DNA of 64,000 bases, taken from Letharia columbiana. Lineage: Eukaryota > Ascomycota > Lecanoromycetes > Lecanorales > Parmeliaceae. Numbering within the stretch: the stretch's first letter is position 1; each line of letters opens with the position of its first letter. Of this stretch, positions 1-11,000 are shown one piece after another. The position numbers and the translations under genes were made by a program. The notes beneath the pieces were generated by a model that saw only the letters and a program-made list of their open reading frames with translations, was not told the origin of the DNA and did no database searches. The stretch is from NCBI RefSeq assembly GCF_014066305.1, contig NW_023501047.1:806001-870000 (forward strand), in the 5' to 3' direction.

Positions 1-994
1 GGGAGCTAACTTCGACTTTAGAGGAGCTATTTTATTAATCCCCGTAGTTTAAATAATTTATTTAAGTCGCCCGCCGAGCCTTAGGCTTAATACTCTATAA
101 ACTCGCTATTCTATATCGAAATAGCTATTTCTTTAGCGCTATTACCGCTATCGCTATTAAATCTTTAAAGCTCTTTTAAAATACTCTTATCTATATTACT
201 ATTACTATTAACCACTATTACTAAAGAATTAAATATCTAAAATAGCCCTATAGAAGCCTTATAGCCGGTCGCAATATATAAGACGAAGAATTTCTTCCAA
301 TTATTTTATTTAGTCACCCCTACGAATATCCTCCGGCCTCGAATTGATCGATTTTTGGTGTATACTAGATGGCCTGGAAATAAAATTTTTAAAAAACCGT
401 TTTTTAATAAAAAGTGGAATTTGGGATTTGATATAGTCGTTTTTAGATTTCGACTTTTTACTTTTAAACTTACTTTGGCGCTAAACTTTACTTTAATTAT
501 TTTAGCTTTTAACTATTTACTCTAACTTTACTTTAATTATTTAACGCTAAACTTACTTTAGCTATTTAACTTAAACTTTACTTTAATTATTTAACGCTAA
601 ACTTACTTTATATTACTAGCTCTAAACTTTACTTTAATTATTTAACGCTAAAACTTACTTTAGCTATTTAACTCGAACTTTACTTTAACTATTTAGCTCG
701 AACTTTACTTTAACTATTTAGCGCTAAACTCTAGCGAAAATCGATTAAGTTATTTTTATCTTATCTATTCGATTTTAATATCGTTAGCGTTAAACTTCGT
801 ACTTATCGAATTTCGCGTATAAAAGAATATATACGAAGGGGAGTATTAGAATTCGAATTATATAACTCTTAGCGTCTTAGCGATTACGTAATATAGTTAC
901 GTAATACGCCTTAGTATATTTATATCTAGTCGCTCTTTTCTTTTATAGAACTCTATAGTTAATATAACTAAGTATTCTATCTTATATTTTAATA
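1..994 (+). mobile_element. 3' end of a Copia LTR retrotransposon (copy A2), cut by the window edge
   Basis: Positions 1-843 match, allowing for RIP, the 3' non-coding tail of element A at about 18,437-19,127, including the stretch around 330-400 equivalent to 18,780-18,850. The tail ends in a purine-rich tract (cgaaggggag, 834-843) directly before the 3' LTR, which fixes the + orientation. The coding part lies to the left of the window. Its target duplication cannot be checked because the 5' end is missing; the five bases after the LTR are gtact. Heavily RIP-mutated. Confidence 0.85.
844..994 (+). repeat. 3' LTR of Copia copy A2 (151 bp, RIP-degraded)
   Basis: Aligns over its full length with the much cleaner LTR at 19,128-19,278. 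The terminal TG and CA have become TA and TA, and the three CACGTG-like sites are lost by C-to-T and G-to-A changes. Confidence 0.88.
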
Positions 995-1472
995 GTACTT
1001 CTTAATAAAATAAAAATTCTTATTATAAATAATATAGAATTTATAAATCTATATTAAAATATAAGAGTTAATAAAATTAAAATTATTTTAGATATAATAT
1101 TTAATTAATATAGACGCTATAAAAATATAAATATAAATATCTATTTCGATATAGATAGCTATTATATAAATATTAAAAAACTTAATAAAAATAATAAAAT
1201 TAGAGATAATATTAAACTATTATATTTTAGCGTAGATTAATATAAATTTAAAAGATTTATCTTTATTATAAGATTTATAATTAATATAGAGATCTATTAT
1301 ATTTCTCGACTTACTACCACCTTTATAATATTAAAATTTCAGAGATCTCTTTACTTCGTTCTTATTTATATTTAATATATTATAAGTTTCTTATATTCTT
1401 ATTTAAATTTATCTATATTAATATTAAAATATATCTCTTTATAAATATCGATTATCTATATATTATAATTAA
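995..1472. other. AT-rich spacer, nothing recognised
   Basis: This is the sequence into which R1 inserted; its last five bases (attaa, 1,468-1,472) are repeated after R1 at 24,946-24,950. It is RIP-like in composition. I see no reading frame, repeat or RNA gene in it. Confidence 0.6.
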
Positions 1473-1623
1473 TATAGAAATATAAGATAAGATACTTAGT
1501 TATATTAACTATAAAGTTATTATAAAGAAAAGAGCGACTAGATATAAATACGCTAAGGCGTATTACGTGATTATATTATATAATTATCAAGACGCTAAGA
1601 GTTACATAATTCGAATTTCAATA
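1473..1623 (-). repeat. 3' LTR of R1
   Basis: Reverse-orientation copy of the A-family LTR. The pyrimidine run immediately to its right (ctctcctttatata, from 1,624) is the complement of the polypurine tract, so this is the 3' LTR of an element lying to the right. Confidence 0.88.
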
Positions 1624-2590
1624 CTCTCCTTTATATATATTCTCTTATAAGCGAAACTTAATAAATACGAAGTTTAATACTAACGATATTAAAATTAAGT
1701 AAGTAAGATAAAATAACTTAATCGATTTTCGTCGGGTTATTAAAGTAAGTTAGCGTTAAATAATTAAAGTAAAATCTAAGTTAAGTAATTAGAGTATATT
1801 AGCGTTAAGTAATAGAAATAAAATTAATATTAAATAGTTAAGGTGAGTTAATGCCGGGTAGCTAGCGTGAAAATATATCCTCTCTATACTCTCTATACTT
1901 CTATTTTCTTATATAAACGAAATTAAAAAATATAAGATTTAAAGTTTATAACGTTTAAAATAAAGTAGATAAAGTAAAAAGTCGAAATCTGAAAACGACT
2001 ATATTAGACTAGGTCTCTATTAAAATTCGATCTAAATTCCACTTTTTATTAAAAAGCGGTTTTTTGGAAATTTTATTTCTAGGCCATCTAGTGTATACTA
2101 AAAATCGATTAATTTAAGATCGAAGGATATTTATAAAATTAAATAAAATAATTAGAAGAAATTTTTCTAGCTATATATCGCCGGCTATAAGGTCTCTACG
2201 AGATCGTTTTAGATAATTAATTCTTAATAATAATAGCTAACGGCGGTAATTTAGAGATATAATACCCGAGATATTAATAATAAATAGATATAGATTTCTT
2301 AAAAGAGCTTTAAAAGTATTAGTAACGATAACAGTAATAGCGCTAAAGAAATAGCTATTTCGATATAGAATAGCGAGTTTATAGAGTATTAAGTCTAATA
2401 TAGCGGCTCGATAGACGACTTAAGTAAATTATCTATAGTGCGAGAATTAATAAAATAGCTCTTCTAGAATAGACGATAGTAAATAACTCTTTTAGATCTA
2501 GATATAGATATAGTAGAATAGCTTCTCTATAAAATAAGATTATACTAAGATAGTAGTAAGATTAATAATTATCTAGAAGATAAGTAGATA
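1624..2590 (-). other. 3' untranslated tail of R1
   Basis: Non-coding tail between the pol relic and the polypurine tract. It matches the reverse complement of 18,310-19,127 in element A and is also recognisable in A2 (1-843), R2 (47,140-47,900) and R3 (53,878-54,600). R1 is about 150 bp longer here than A. The tail is the most conserved part of the family apart from the LTR. Confidence 0.75.
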
Positions 2591-3609
2591 TAGCTTTTAT
2601 CTTAAAGACGTTTTGAAAAATAATAAATTTATCTAAATAAAAGACCTTAGTAAGTCTATTAGCTATCTATTTATTAATAAGAATATATTATATATTTATA
2701 ATATTATTATTAATCTTTTTTTATATAAAATAATAAGTAATATTAATATATTTAATATAAGTATAGAATTAAGTATTTTTTACGAGAGTAATTACGCTTT
2801 AATTATTATTAAAAATAATAATAATTTTAAAGTCTATATCGTCGAGGTAAAGAAGTTAATTAAATAGATTTTTTAATTAAATCGCTTTTTTAATAATCTA
2901 TATCTAATTAATATACTCTATTTTATAAGTAAATAATATTATAATAGTTTAACACTTAGATAATTAACTAATTATATTACTTTCTATATTAAAAATAATA
3001 ATTAAATATAAATTTTTAAGTTATATTATTAGTCTAATTAGAATTAATATAATTAATAAATTCTTAAAAAAAAACCTTTATATACGAGTTCGTAATATAT
3101 TATATTTCTTAGATATCGAAAAATTTAAATAATTATATTTTAATATATTAAAGTCGAGTTAGCTAAGTAATAATTTATTAATAATACTACGTAGGCGATA
3201 TTAAGATAGATATCGAGTATAGTATATATAAGAGATCTCATCGCGGATTAATAATTTTTTTATAATTTTCTTAGAGCGATATAGCTCTCTTCGACGAAAG
3301 CTAGTTTATAATTAGTTTTAAGAGATATTAATATCGAGATAAAGTTTTAATAGTTAAAATAGTTTAAGAATTAAGTAATATAAGCCTCTTATTCTAGGCG
3401 AAGAATATCGCTATAGCGATTTCTTTTAATAATTATATCTAAATAATAAATATATAATCTTAAATTCGATATATAAAACTTCGCGTTAAGTTTCTTCTTA
3501 ATTCGCTAAATTTTAACTTTATTAAAATTAATAATTAAGATATTATCGATATAGAGTGCTATAATAATACTCTCTTTAAGGTTTATAAATACGCTATTAT
3601 TTAATTTAA
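2590..3609 (-). pseudogene. R1 pol relic, RNase H and C-terminal half of reverse transcriptase
   Basis: The reverse complement aligns with A at about 17,280-18,300. The RT catalytic box is at 3,542-3,553 on the minus strand and reads Tyr-Ile-Asp-Asn where Copia elements have Tyr-Val-Asp-Asp; both changes are TpG to TpA. The RNase H segment lies near 2,640-3,100. Many in-frame stops. The frame is interrupted at 3,609 by an insertion and resumes at 4,164. Confidence 0.8.
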
Positions 3610-4163
3610 GCTTACTTTTTATTACTTAAGACTGATTATAAATATTCGATAACTATAAATTTAAAGTTGACTATTGATCTTTGTTTCGTATTTTAAGCTA
3701 AACTCACCTTATTTTTCGTTTTTAAGCTAAAGGGTGTATACGAGTACGTCCAAAGAAAGCTGGAAAGAACTTCAATCCTCAATCTCCTTTTTGATTTTTT
3801 TCTTTATAAAATATGATAATAAACTAGTACGTGAGTTTATTTTATACGCTTTCTAACGTGCGTGCGAATTTGATAAGTTTTTATGGCTTGGAGAGCCTCT
3901 TCGGCGGGCCCAACCTCGGAGGGTGGTTTTGGGTCTCCTGTATATAATAATTCACGTCCTCTCGATTCTCGTGAAATATAACGTTCTCTGTTCTGGGTTG
4001 ATCCTAATCCTTACCCGGTCTTTGGGCTCTCCGGCTGTCGAGGGCTGTTAGCAGCTCGAATATTAATATCACTAATAATATTTCGCTTGCTTTACAGCCC
4101 CTCGTCCTGCTAGGGTCAGGGGTTTTGATCTCCAATCAATGTCACCGTCTTGGGCTTTTTTAT
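3610..4163. mobile_element. Unidentified 554-bp insertion in R1 pol, little RIP
   Basis: R1 alignment with A stops at about 3,609 and resumes at 4,164; tttaa flanks both sides (3,605-3,609 and 4,164-4,168), a plausible 5-bp duplication. From about 3,680 onward CA and TG are present at ordinary levels. There is no TG...CA end, no clear terminal inverted repeat and no coding frame. A 10-bp inverted repeat (cgagggctgt at 4,039-4,048; acagcccctcg at 4,094-4,104, one extra C) could form a hairpin. It could be a SINE-like or other non-autonomous element, or a captured genomic piece. Confidence 0.5.
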
Positions 4164-4328
4164 TTTAATAGAGAGAAGACTTAGCTTTTTTATATACTTT
4201 AAGAAATACTAATATTAGACTTAAGGGAATTATTTTAAATTATAAAATATCTTATTTAGCTTATAGATCTTAATATTATTTTTATTAAAACTATTAAATT
4301 AATGTATATAAATCTCTTTCTTTATATT
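4164..4328 (-). pseudogene. R1 pol relic, RT fragment between two insertions
   Basis: This 165-bp island aligns with the reverse complement of A at about 17,110-17,275 (RT domain upstream of the catalytic box). It proves that the 3,610-4,163 segment and element T are two separate insertions into the same gene. Its last five bases, atatt, are the target duplication of T. Confidence 0.8.
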
Positions 4329-4494
4329 TGTTACGAGCGTACCCTTAATACACCACTCAGCCCTATGGCTAGCGGGCCTTGGCGGAGGTATCTTCTATCA
4401 TATTATGCCTCCTTCCCACATATATAGTTCGGTAGCCTTATTATCCTCGTTCTACCTCACCCATACTGGTATCGCACCTATGCTGGTCCTGACA
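4329..4494 (+). repeat. 5' LTR of element T (166 bp)
   Basis: About nine differences from the 3' copy at 5,641-5,806. Most are transitions, and several are CA to TA or TG to TA in this copy, i.e. light RIP. No obvious tRNA primer site follows; the next bases are ttataataaggctcc. Confidence 0.88.
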
Positions 4495-4772
4495 TTATAA
4501 TAAGGCTCCTTCGTACCCCCCGGCGAAGAGAAATACAATCGGGCACACTCCATTCGAATTAGCGGACGAATTCAAAGAAATGCGCTGGCAGGGGCTTTGT
4601 TAAGACGCCTTAAATGGATGAGACATCGTATTTCTAAGTAAGCCCACCAGACGGGTAACTCGATTTCATAGCGAATCGGACTCGGCAAACAGTGGTCGAG
4701 GGATAAATAAGGCATTGGACCATTCGTACGGCTAGCGAATCGAAAGAAATAACCAACACCCCCACACTCACA

Positions 4773-4927
4773 GTGAGCCTGCTACAATGGCAGCAAACGT
4801 ACGACCTCTTCACTGAGCATGTCGACAACACACATAGTGAGCCTACTACAATGGCGACGGGAACAGACCCGGCAACACGATTACGATCCGACCTCTTCAC
4901 TGAGCATGTCGACAACACACATAGTGA
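4773..4927 (+). repeat. Imperfect direct repeat inside element T
   Basis: A 38-bp unit beginning gacctcttcactgagcatg occurs at 4,803-4,840 and 4,890-4,927 (spacing 87 bp). The preceding gagcct[g/a]ctacaatgg motif also recurs (4,775-4,791 and 4,838-4,854). No coding role is apparent. Confidence 0.8.
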
Positions 4928-5020
4928 AGCCTGCTACCAAATGGCATTCAAATTCTTATCACCTACCTTCCTACCAAACCTTACGAATCGACAAGGAGAT
5001 GGAACGGAGGATGGATCTTT

Positions 5021-5345
5021 GATGGCAAGAGCATGGGAGACACAGGGCAAATCTACAGTGAAGCTCCCAGGCTAGGCTGCCAAAAGGTGTTGGAGGTGAA
5101 TGTATGCGTTGGATTGTCTTCAATTCTACCGAAGGACTTGATGGCAAGAGCATGGGAGACACAGGGCAAATCTACAGTGAAGCTCCCAGGCCAGGCTGCC
5201 AACAGGTGTTGGAGGATGACACATGCATGCGTTGGATTTTCTTTAGTTCTATCGATGGACTTGATGGCAAGAGCATGGGAGATATAGGGCAAATCTACAG
5301 TGAAGCTCCCAGGCCAGGCTGCCAGTAGGTGTTGAAGGCGAAAAA
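5021..5345 (+). repeat. ~120-bp tandem repeat inside element T, 2.6 copies
   Basis: Units begin with gatggcaagagcatgggaga at 5,021, 5,140 and 5,263 (spacing 119 and 123 bp); the third is incomplete. The spacing is not a constant multiple of three, so it is not an in-frame protein repeat. It is one of the few repeats in the window with normal base composition. Confidence 0.85.
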
Positions 5346-5640
5346 AAGTGGAGGACTATGACAAGCAGACTGGGCAAGGAGAAGAACTCGGAGAATCTTG
5401 CTGGCACGCAGGCAAGATATGGCCAATATCTCCAGGATCTCTGCAGGACAATGTGGGTATGGCAGGCATGGATGGCACAGTCAAGACCAGCATGCGATCC
5501 GATGTTTTCGACTACTACCACTACACCTCGCCAAATCGTCTCCGGTCGGACTATGGATGTTTGGAGACACAGGGCAAGCAATGGGCGTGCATCTCCGGTC
5601 TACCAGCCATGGGGGCCATGGCTATTGAGAGGGGGGGTAG

Positions 5641-5806
5641 TGTTACGAGCGTACCCTTGACACACCACTCAGCCCTATGGCTAGCGGGCCTTGGCGGAGG
5701 CATCTCCTACTATATCATGCCTCCTTCCCACCTACATAGTTCGGTAGCCTTATTATCCTCGTTCTACCTCACCCATACTGGTATCGCACCTATGCTGGTC
5801 CTGACA
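5641..5806 (+). repeat. 3' LTR of element T (166 bp)
   Basis: The less mutated of the two T LTRs. It is preceded by gagagggggggtag and followed by the atatt target duplication (5,807-5,811). Confidence 0.88.
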
Positions 5807-5811
5807 ATATT

Positions 5812-8800
5812 ATTATATAGAAAGATAGTTTTAATATTTATTTACTTTAGATCTTAATTTAAAGCGATTATAAGCGCGAAGATCGCTTTATAACTTATAA
5901 GCTTTATTATTAATATGAAAGTATTATAATAATTATAGCCCTTCTATTATTCGAATTCTTAAATAACTTAATATATCTTATAGCGGATAATTTCTTTATT
6001 AAGGCCTTATTTTAAGATATAGACTTATTTATCTCTTAGAATATAAGCTTCGAAAGGCGCCTAGATAAGATATTAAGTATTATTATCTATAAGAGATTTA
6101 TACTTATTCTTTATAAAAAGTTTTTAATTTATTTAAAATAGCTAATTAGATATAGCCTACTCGTAAATAATAGACTTAAAAATATTTAACTTATTAATAT
6201 AATTTGTAAGTAAGATAAATATTATAAAGGCTTTTAAAAGAGGGTTAGAAAATAGATCTTATAGATTTAAAATTATAAGATTTAAATAATTATATAGTAC
6301 TCTTTAAATAGCGCTTAACTTATAATCTTCGCGAATAGTTTATATAACTTCGATAATAATAAATAATAAATTTAAGTCTAAGGAAATTTCTTATATAAAT
6401 AATATAGGTCGAATTATTAATATAGATATAGATATAATATTTAATTAAGTAGATCGAGAAGTTTATATTAAAAATATTTAAGCTAAGGGCTCTTACGTAA
6501 TTAATTAAATATATCGTATTAGAGACTTTTATATAGATCTTTATAAAAATACTTACTTATTAATTAATTAAAGAAAATTTAATCTTAATCTTATAAATAT
6601 TAAAAATCTTAAAATCGTTAAAGATTTAATAATTATTCTAATTATAGATATAACGTCTTCTAATACTTCTTTAAATTTAATATCTTTCGAAATATTAATA
6701 ATATATTACTTATTTAATATCTTCTCTATAGCGAATATTAGTATTATTAGACGTTATCGCTTATTCAAATATTTATAAATCTTAATTTCTTCTTTCGAGT
6801 TTATAATTAAAGGTATTTTTCTATAAAGTATACGCTATTAACGCGAATAACTATCTTCTTAATAAGATTATATAATTAAAAAATATACTCCCTCTTATAC
6901 TTTAGTAATATATACTTTTTATTTTAATTTATAAATTTCTTTTAAATTCGTTTTATCGCGTAAGTAATAAAATCGATTATATATAAATAGAAAAGAATAG
7001 ATTTTCGTTAATAGAAGATCTTAAAAGAAGTTATAATAGTTCTAATATTAAGCGATTATATTATTAAATAATTAATAATAATAATAATTTTAGATTAAAA
7101 GAATTTATTAAGATTAAAGCTTAATAAAATAGAATATATCTTATATAATAAGATCTATCTAAAATACTCAATTATATTATTTATCTAAAGATTATTAAGA
7201 ATAATAAATTTCTATTTAATACTCGATAGAGCGAGATAATTAAAAAAGACTTTAAATATATATTCGCCTCTATTATTAAGGCGAATATAAGAGATTTTAT
7301 AGCTATATAACTTAAGATAAATCTTAAATTATAAAAATATAGCGAAGATTTTACTTTTATAATAATTATAATAAACTTTAAAATAGAAGATAAAATTATT
7401 TTTAAATATTATAAAGTATTTATAGCTATTAAAATTAATAGAAAATAAAGATTCTATAAAATCGCTATAAATAAATTTATCTAATTATATACTAGGCGTA
7501 ATAAGACTAATATAAGAAATAGCCTTCTAGCGCCCTATAATATAGTATTTATAAATATACTTATCTACGATATTCTTAATAAAATCTATATCTACTACTA
7601 TAGTAAAAAGCTTATTTAAATTCTATTAATCTAAATAATCTATATAAATATACTAGAGTTAATAAATCGAGTTTAAAAAAATACTATATATCGCTAAAAT
7701 ATTATTTAAACTATTCTAGAGATCGAGAAAGAATAAATCTCGATTATAAATATTTATAAGCTTTAGATTATCTTTAATTAAAGCGTAATTAATTTTATAG
7801 AAAACGATTACGATATCGAAGTTTAAGAGTTTATTAATAAAAAGAAGATTAATATCTATATCGAGTATATATAAGATATTAAGTAAGATAATATCTATAT
7901 ACTTATCTTAAACGAAGTAATCTAAACTAATAATATCGCGATTAAGAAATTAAATTTAATTATTCTTAATATCGCGAATAGAGCGAGAGTAGATCTTTTT
8001 ATAGATAATAAATATTAAATAATTAATAAAGAAATAGCGAGAGTAACTAGAGTTTATTATTATATAAGAATATAAATCGACGAAGTTAATAATTATTAAG
8101 TTATACTCTAAATTAAAATCGATAATTATTAAATTAATAACTTTCTTATTATTAGCTATACTAAAAATATTAAAATTGTCGAAGCTAAGATTTATATAAT
8201 ATATAATCGAATTTAATTCTTTTAAAAAGATATAATTAATATTAAGATACTTATTCTCCTCTAAAGTAAAGATATTAAAAGATATCTCTTCGATATGCTT
8301 ATACTTAATATTACTTCTCTATATTATTAAAATTAATCGCGATAATTTAAACCTTCTTCTTCTTTTTCTTATTCGATATAAACTTTTTAAATTTTAGATA
8401 AGAAAATTTAATCTAATATTTAATAAGAGAATATCTAAATTTATATTTAACGATCTTATATAAAAAGTAAATTTCGCGATTAACTTCTAAATTGCCGATT
8501 TTATAATATCTAGCGAATTACTTATTTTTACTTTTATCGCTATTATTATAAATAGCGTATATAATAATATTATTATCTTTAAATAATAATAGATAGATCT
8601 CTTTATTTATCGCGATATAAATAATCTTATTAAATTTAATAATCTTATCGTTATATAGTTTATAAGTCTAGATATAAATAATTATAAAGATATTAAAAGA
8701 GTTTTTAAGTCTTATAAGAAAGAGTTAAATTAGAAAGAATTTTAATAAAATAAGTAATTTATATAGATTAGCGATTTCGATAATAATCTTATAAAAATCC

Positions 8801-9950
8801 TTTTTATATTAATAAATACCTTTTTTAAAAATAAGGGTAATATTAAGTAATTAATAAATTAGCTTTATATAGAGCTTGAAATCTTTAGATTTATAATATT
8901 TAACGATAGCGTTTAATATTATTTAAGAATTCTTATTATTATAATTAATCTCGATAAATTAATAATTATTATATTCGAGACGTTAAAAAATAATTATATA
9001 AACTTTAAATTTCGTAATTTTAATAAAAAATAAAAGATTATTAAGTACTAACTAGCTCTTAATATCTTATCTTTAGTTAATATATTCTATATTAAATTCT
9101 AGAATAGCGATAAAGATTAAAGAAAAACTACTCTCGCTAAATTAAGATTAATTAAAGATATTAATTATAAAGCGCTATAACTAATTATTCGAATTTATTA
9201 TTATTAAAAAATAATTTAAATAAAAATATATAGAATATTAATAGAGAGAGTAATAGCGATAATAATAATAATAATTTAATTATTATTTTAAATAAAATAG
9301 CGAATTTAAAGAAAGATTTTAAGAGTAACTTTAAAGCGGGTATAATAGGCTTTTTAATATAAAGATTAAATAGCTTAATATCGCTTAAAGAGCTAAGAGT
9401 ATCTTCGTTAGCTTTAAATTTAAGATCGATAAAACTATTATTCGATAAAGTAATAAGAGTAAAATAAATACTCTAATTATTATTAAAGTTTTTAAAAATC
9501 TTATTAATACTAGTTAACTATCGCCTTTAAGCTTTAAATTCTTATATAAAAAATAGAAAGTATTTATATATAAAGTTATAATAGATATAGATAATATAAT
9601 TAAAATAAAAGATACTTAGTAATAAGAATAACTTATAAATAAAGATTAATTTCTAATAGAATTATATAAAGTATAGTTATTATAAATATATAGATCTTCT
9701 TTTTAAAGAGGGATTAATATTCTTCTTATACTACTTATTTAAAGATTTAAATTTAAAATATTTATATCGCTAGCTACTATTATAAGATTTCGAAGATTAT
9801 TTTAGCTTTATAATTACGATAATAGAATATAGATAAATATAAAAAAAGAATTCGATAATAAGGCTTTAACTCTTTTCTTTAAGAGGCTTCTAAAGGTCTA
9901 GAAGCTAATATTAATAAGATATTCTTATTATTTTAATCTTAGTAGATTTA
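5812..9950 (-). pseudogene. R1 gag-pol relic: RT N-terminus, integrase, protease, gag
   Basis: Continuation of the R1 polyprotein to its N-terminus. The reverse complement is collinear with A at about 12,900-17,080; for example 5,860-6,110 matches A 16,800-17,060. Reading right to left it should contain gag, the zinc-knuckle and protease region (roughly 8,100-8,500), integrase (about 6,500-7,700) and the RT start. All reading frames are broken by stops, mostly TAA and TAG at former CAA, CAG and TGG codons. Domain limits are transferred from A and are approximate. Confidence 0.75.
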
Positions 9951-10279
9951 TAGACGTATTAAGAGATAGTAATATTAGCTCTAAAATACTCTAAATTATA
10001 ATTAGATTATTAATATTAATATTTAATTACTTTTAGTTAATAGCTATTAATTCGATAGTTAATATATAATTTTAAAATTGATATTAATATAGAATAACTC
10101 TATTTTTAATAGAGTTAAATATTCTAATTTAGCGAAAACTAATAAGATTTAAAAATCTTAGTAATATAACTCGGTTATATAACGATATAATCGTATACTT
10201 AATATACTTAGCGAGTTTAATATTTCGGCTAAAGGTGATATATCTTAGCTCGCTTAGAGTAAGAATAAAAGCGGCTCTC
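9951..10279 (-). other. 5' leader of R1, left part
   Basis: Matches the reverse complement of the A leader at about 12,640-12,900. It is cut at 10,279 by Gypsy B; the rest of the leader is at 24,563-24,794. The last five bases (ctctc, 10,275-10,279) are the B target duplication. Confidence 0.75.
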
Positions 10280-10450
10280 TATTATGGATTATGCTTATGG
10301 TAGAAGCTAGTAGCTAATAGCTTGGTATGAGCTTAGCATTAAAATATATTTAAATAACTAGATTCTATAGAAGAAGAATTATCTTTATTATTACTTAAGA
10401 AACATCTTTCTTAGAAATGAGATTTCTAAGAATCTTATACTATTATAATA
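10280..10450 (+). repeat. 5' LTR of Gypsy B (171 bp)
   Basis: Aligns with 24,388-24,557. Each copy has its own set of C-to-T and G-to-A changes. The LTR carries a short palindromic stretch centred on aaacatctttcttagaaatg-like sequence, cleaner in the 3' copy (aagaaacgtctttctta). Confidence 0.88.
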
Positions 10451-11000
10451 ATAATAGTAATATTTATATAGTAGTAGCTATTATATAATAACTTACTACT
10501 AGAAACTAATAAAGTCCTCTATTAATACTAGACTAATTCGAAATTAAGAATTTTTATACTTCTTTAAATATCTAAAGTAAAGAATTCTTATACTTCTTTA
10601 GATATAAGAAGTAAAAAATCTTTATACTTCTTTATCTTTTATTTCTTTATCTTTTATTATAACTATATATTTATTAAGCTAGCTTTCTATAATATAATTA
10701 TTTAAATCTAATAACTACGAGATTTTATTATCTTCGATTATTAAATAAGTACTCTTATTAATAAAATTACTCGAAGGATTATCTAATATTTTATTAAGAA
10801 TATCTTTAAATCTATTAGATTAATATTATTATTATTAAGAAATTAATAAATATAATCTTATTCTTCTTTATTTAATTTTTTTCTAATAAACTTAACTAGA
10901 AGATTAAGCTATTAACCGTACTTTTCTAAAAATAATACTTCGTTTTTTTTTAAAAATCTATAACTTAGAAATACCGCTTTTTCGATTTTTCTTTTATTAA
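10451..11000 (+). other. 5' leader of Gypsy B, AT-rich
   Basis: Non-coding stretch between the LTR and gag. It includes a repeated motif around 10,550-10,640 (tttatacttcttta... three times) and a trinucleotide-like taataataatagtaat run just after the LTR. No primer-binding site could be recognised through the RIP. Confidence 0.5.

Larger units (their letters stand above)
4329..5806 (+). mobile_element. Element T: non-autonomous mini LTR retrotransposon (TRIM-like)
   Basis: Two 166-bp direct repeats, each starting TGTTACGAG and ending CCTGACA, bound a 1,146-bp interior. The whole is flanked by atatt (4,324-4,328 and 5,807-5,811). A purine run ending ggggggtag precedes the right LTR and serves as the likely polypurine tract, giving + orientation. 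The interior holds no protease, RT, integrase or gag pattern, only short unconserved frames and tandem repeats, so it must depend on enzymes from another element. Its composition is near normal, so it arrived after R1 was RIP-mutated, or exists in too few long copies to be attacked. I know no named family that it matches. Confidence 0.88.

Noticed and set aside
4010..4150. tRNA-like or Pol III promoter element
   Set aside because: A box-B-like stretch (ggggttttgatctcc) is present, but no convincing A box or cloverleaf could be built.
4634..5857. Several overlapping open frames of 63-169 codons on both strands
   Set aside because: They lie inside mini-element T, follow its tandem repeats in different frames, overlap its 3' LTR, and resemble no protein. 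They exist because T has escaped RIP, not because they are genes.
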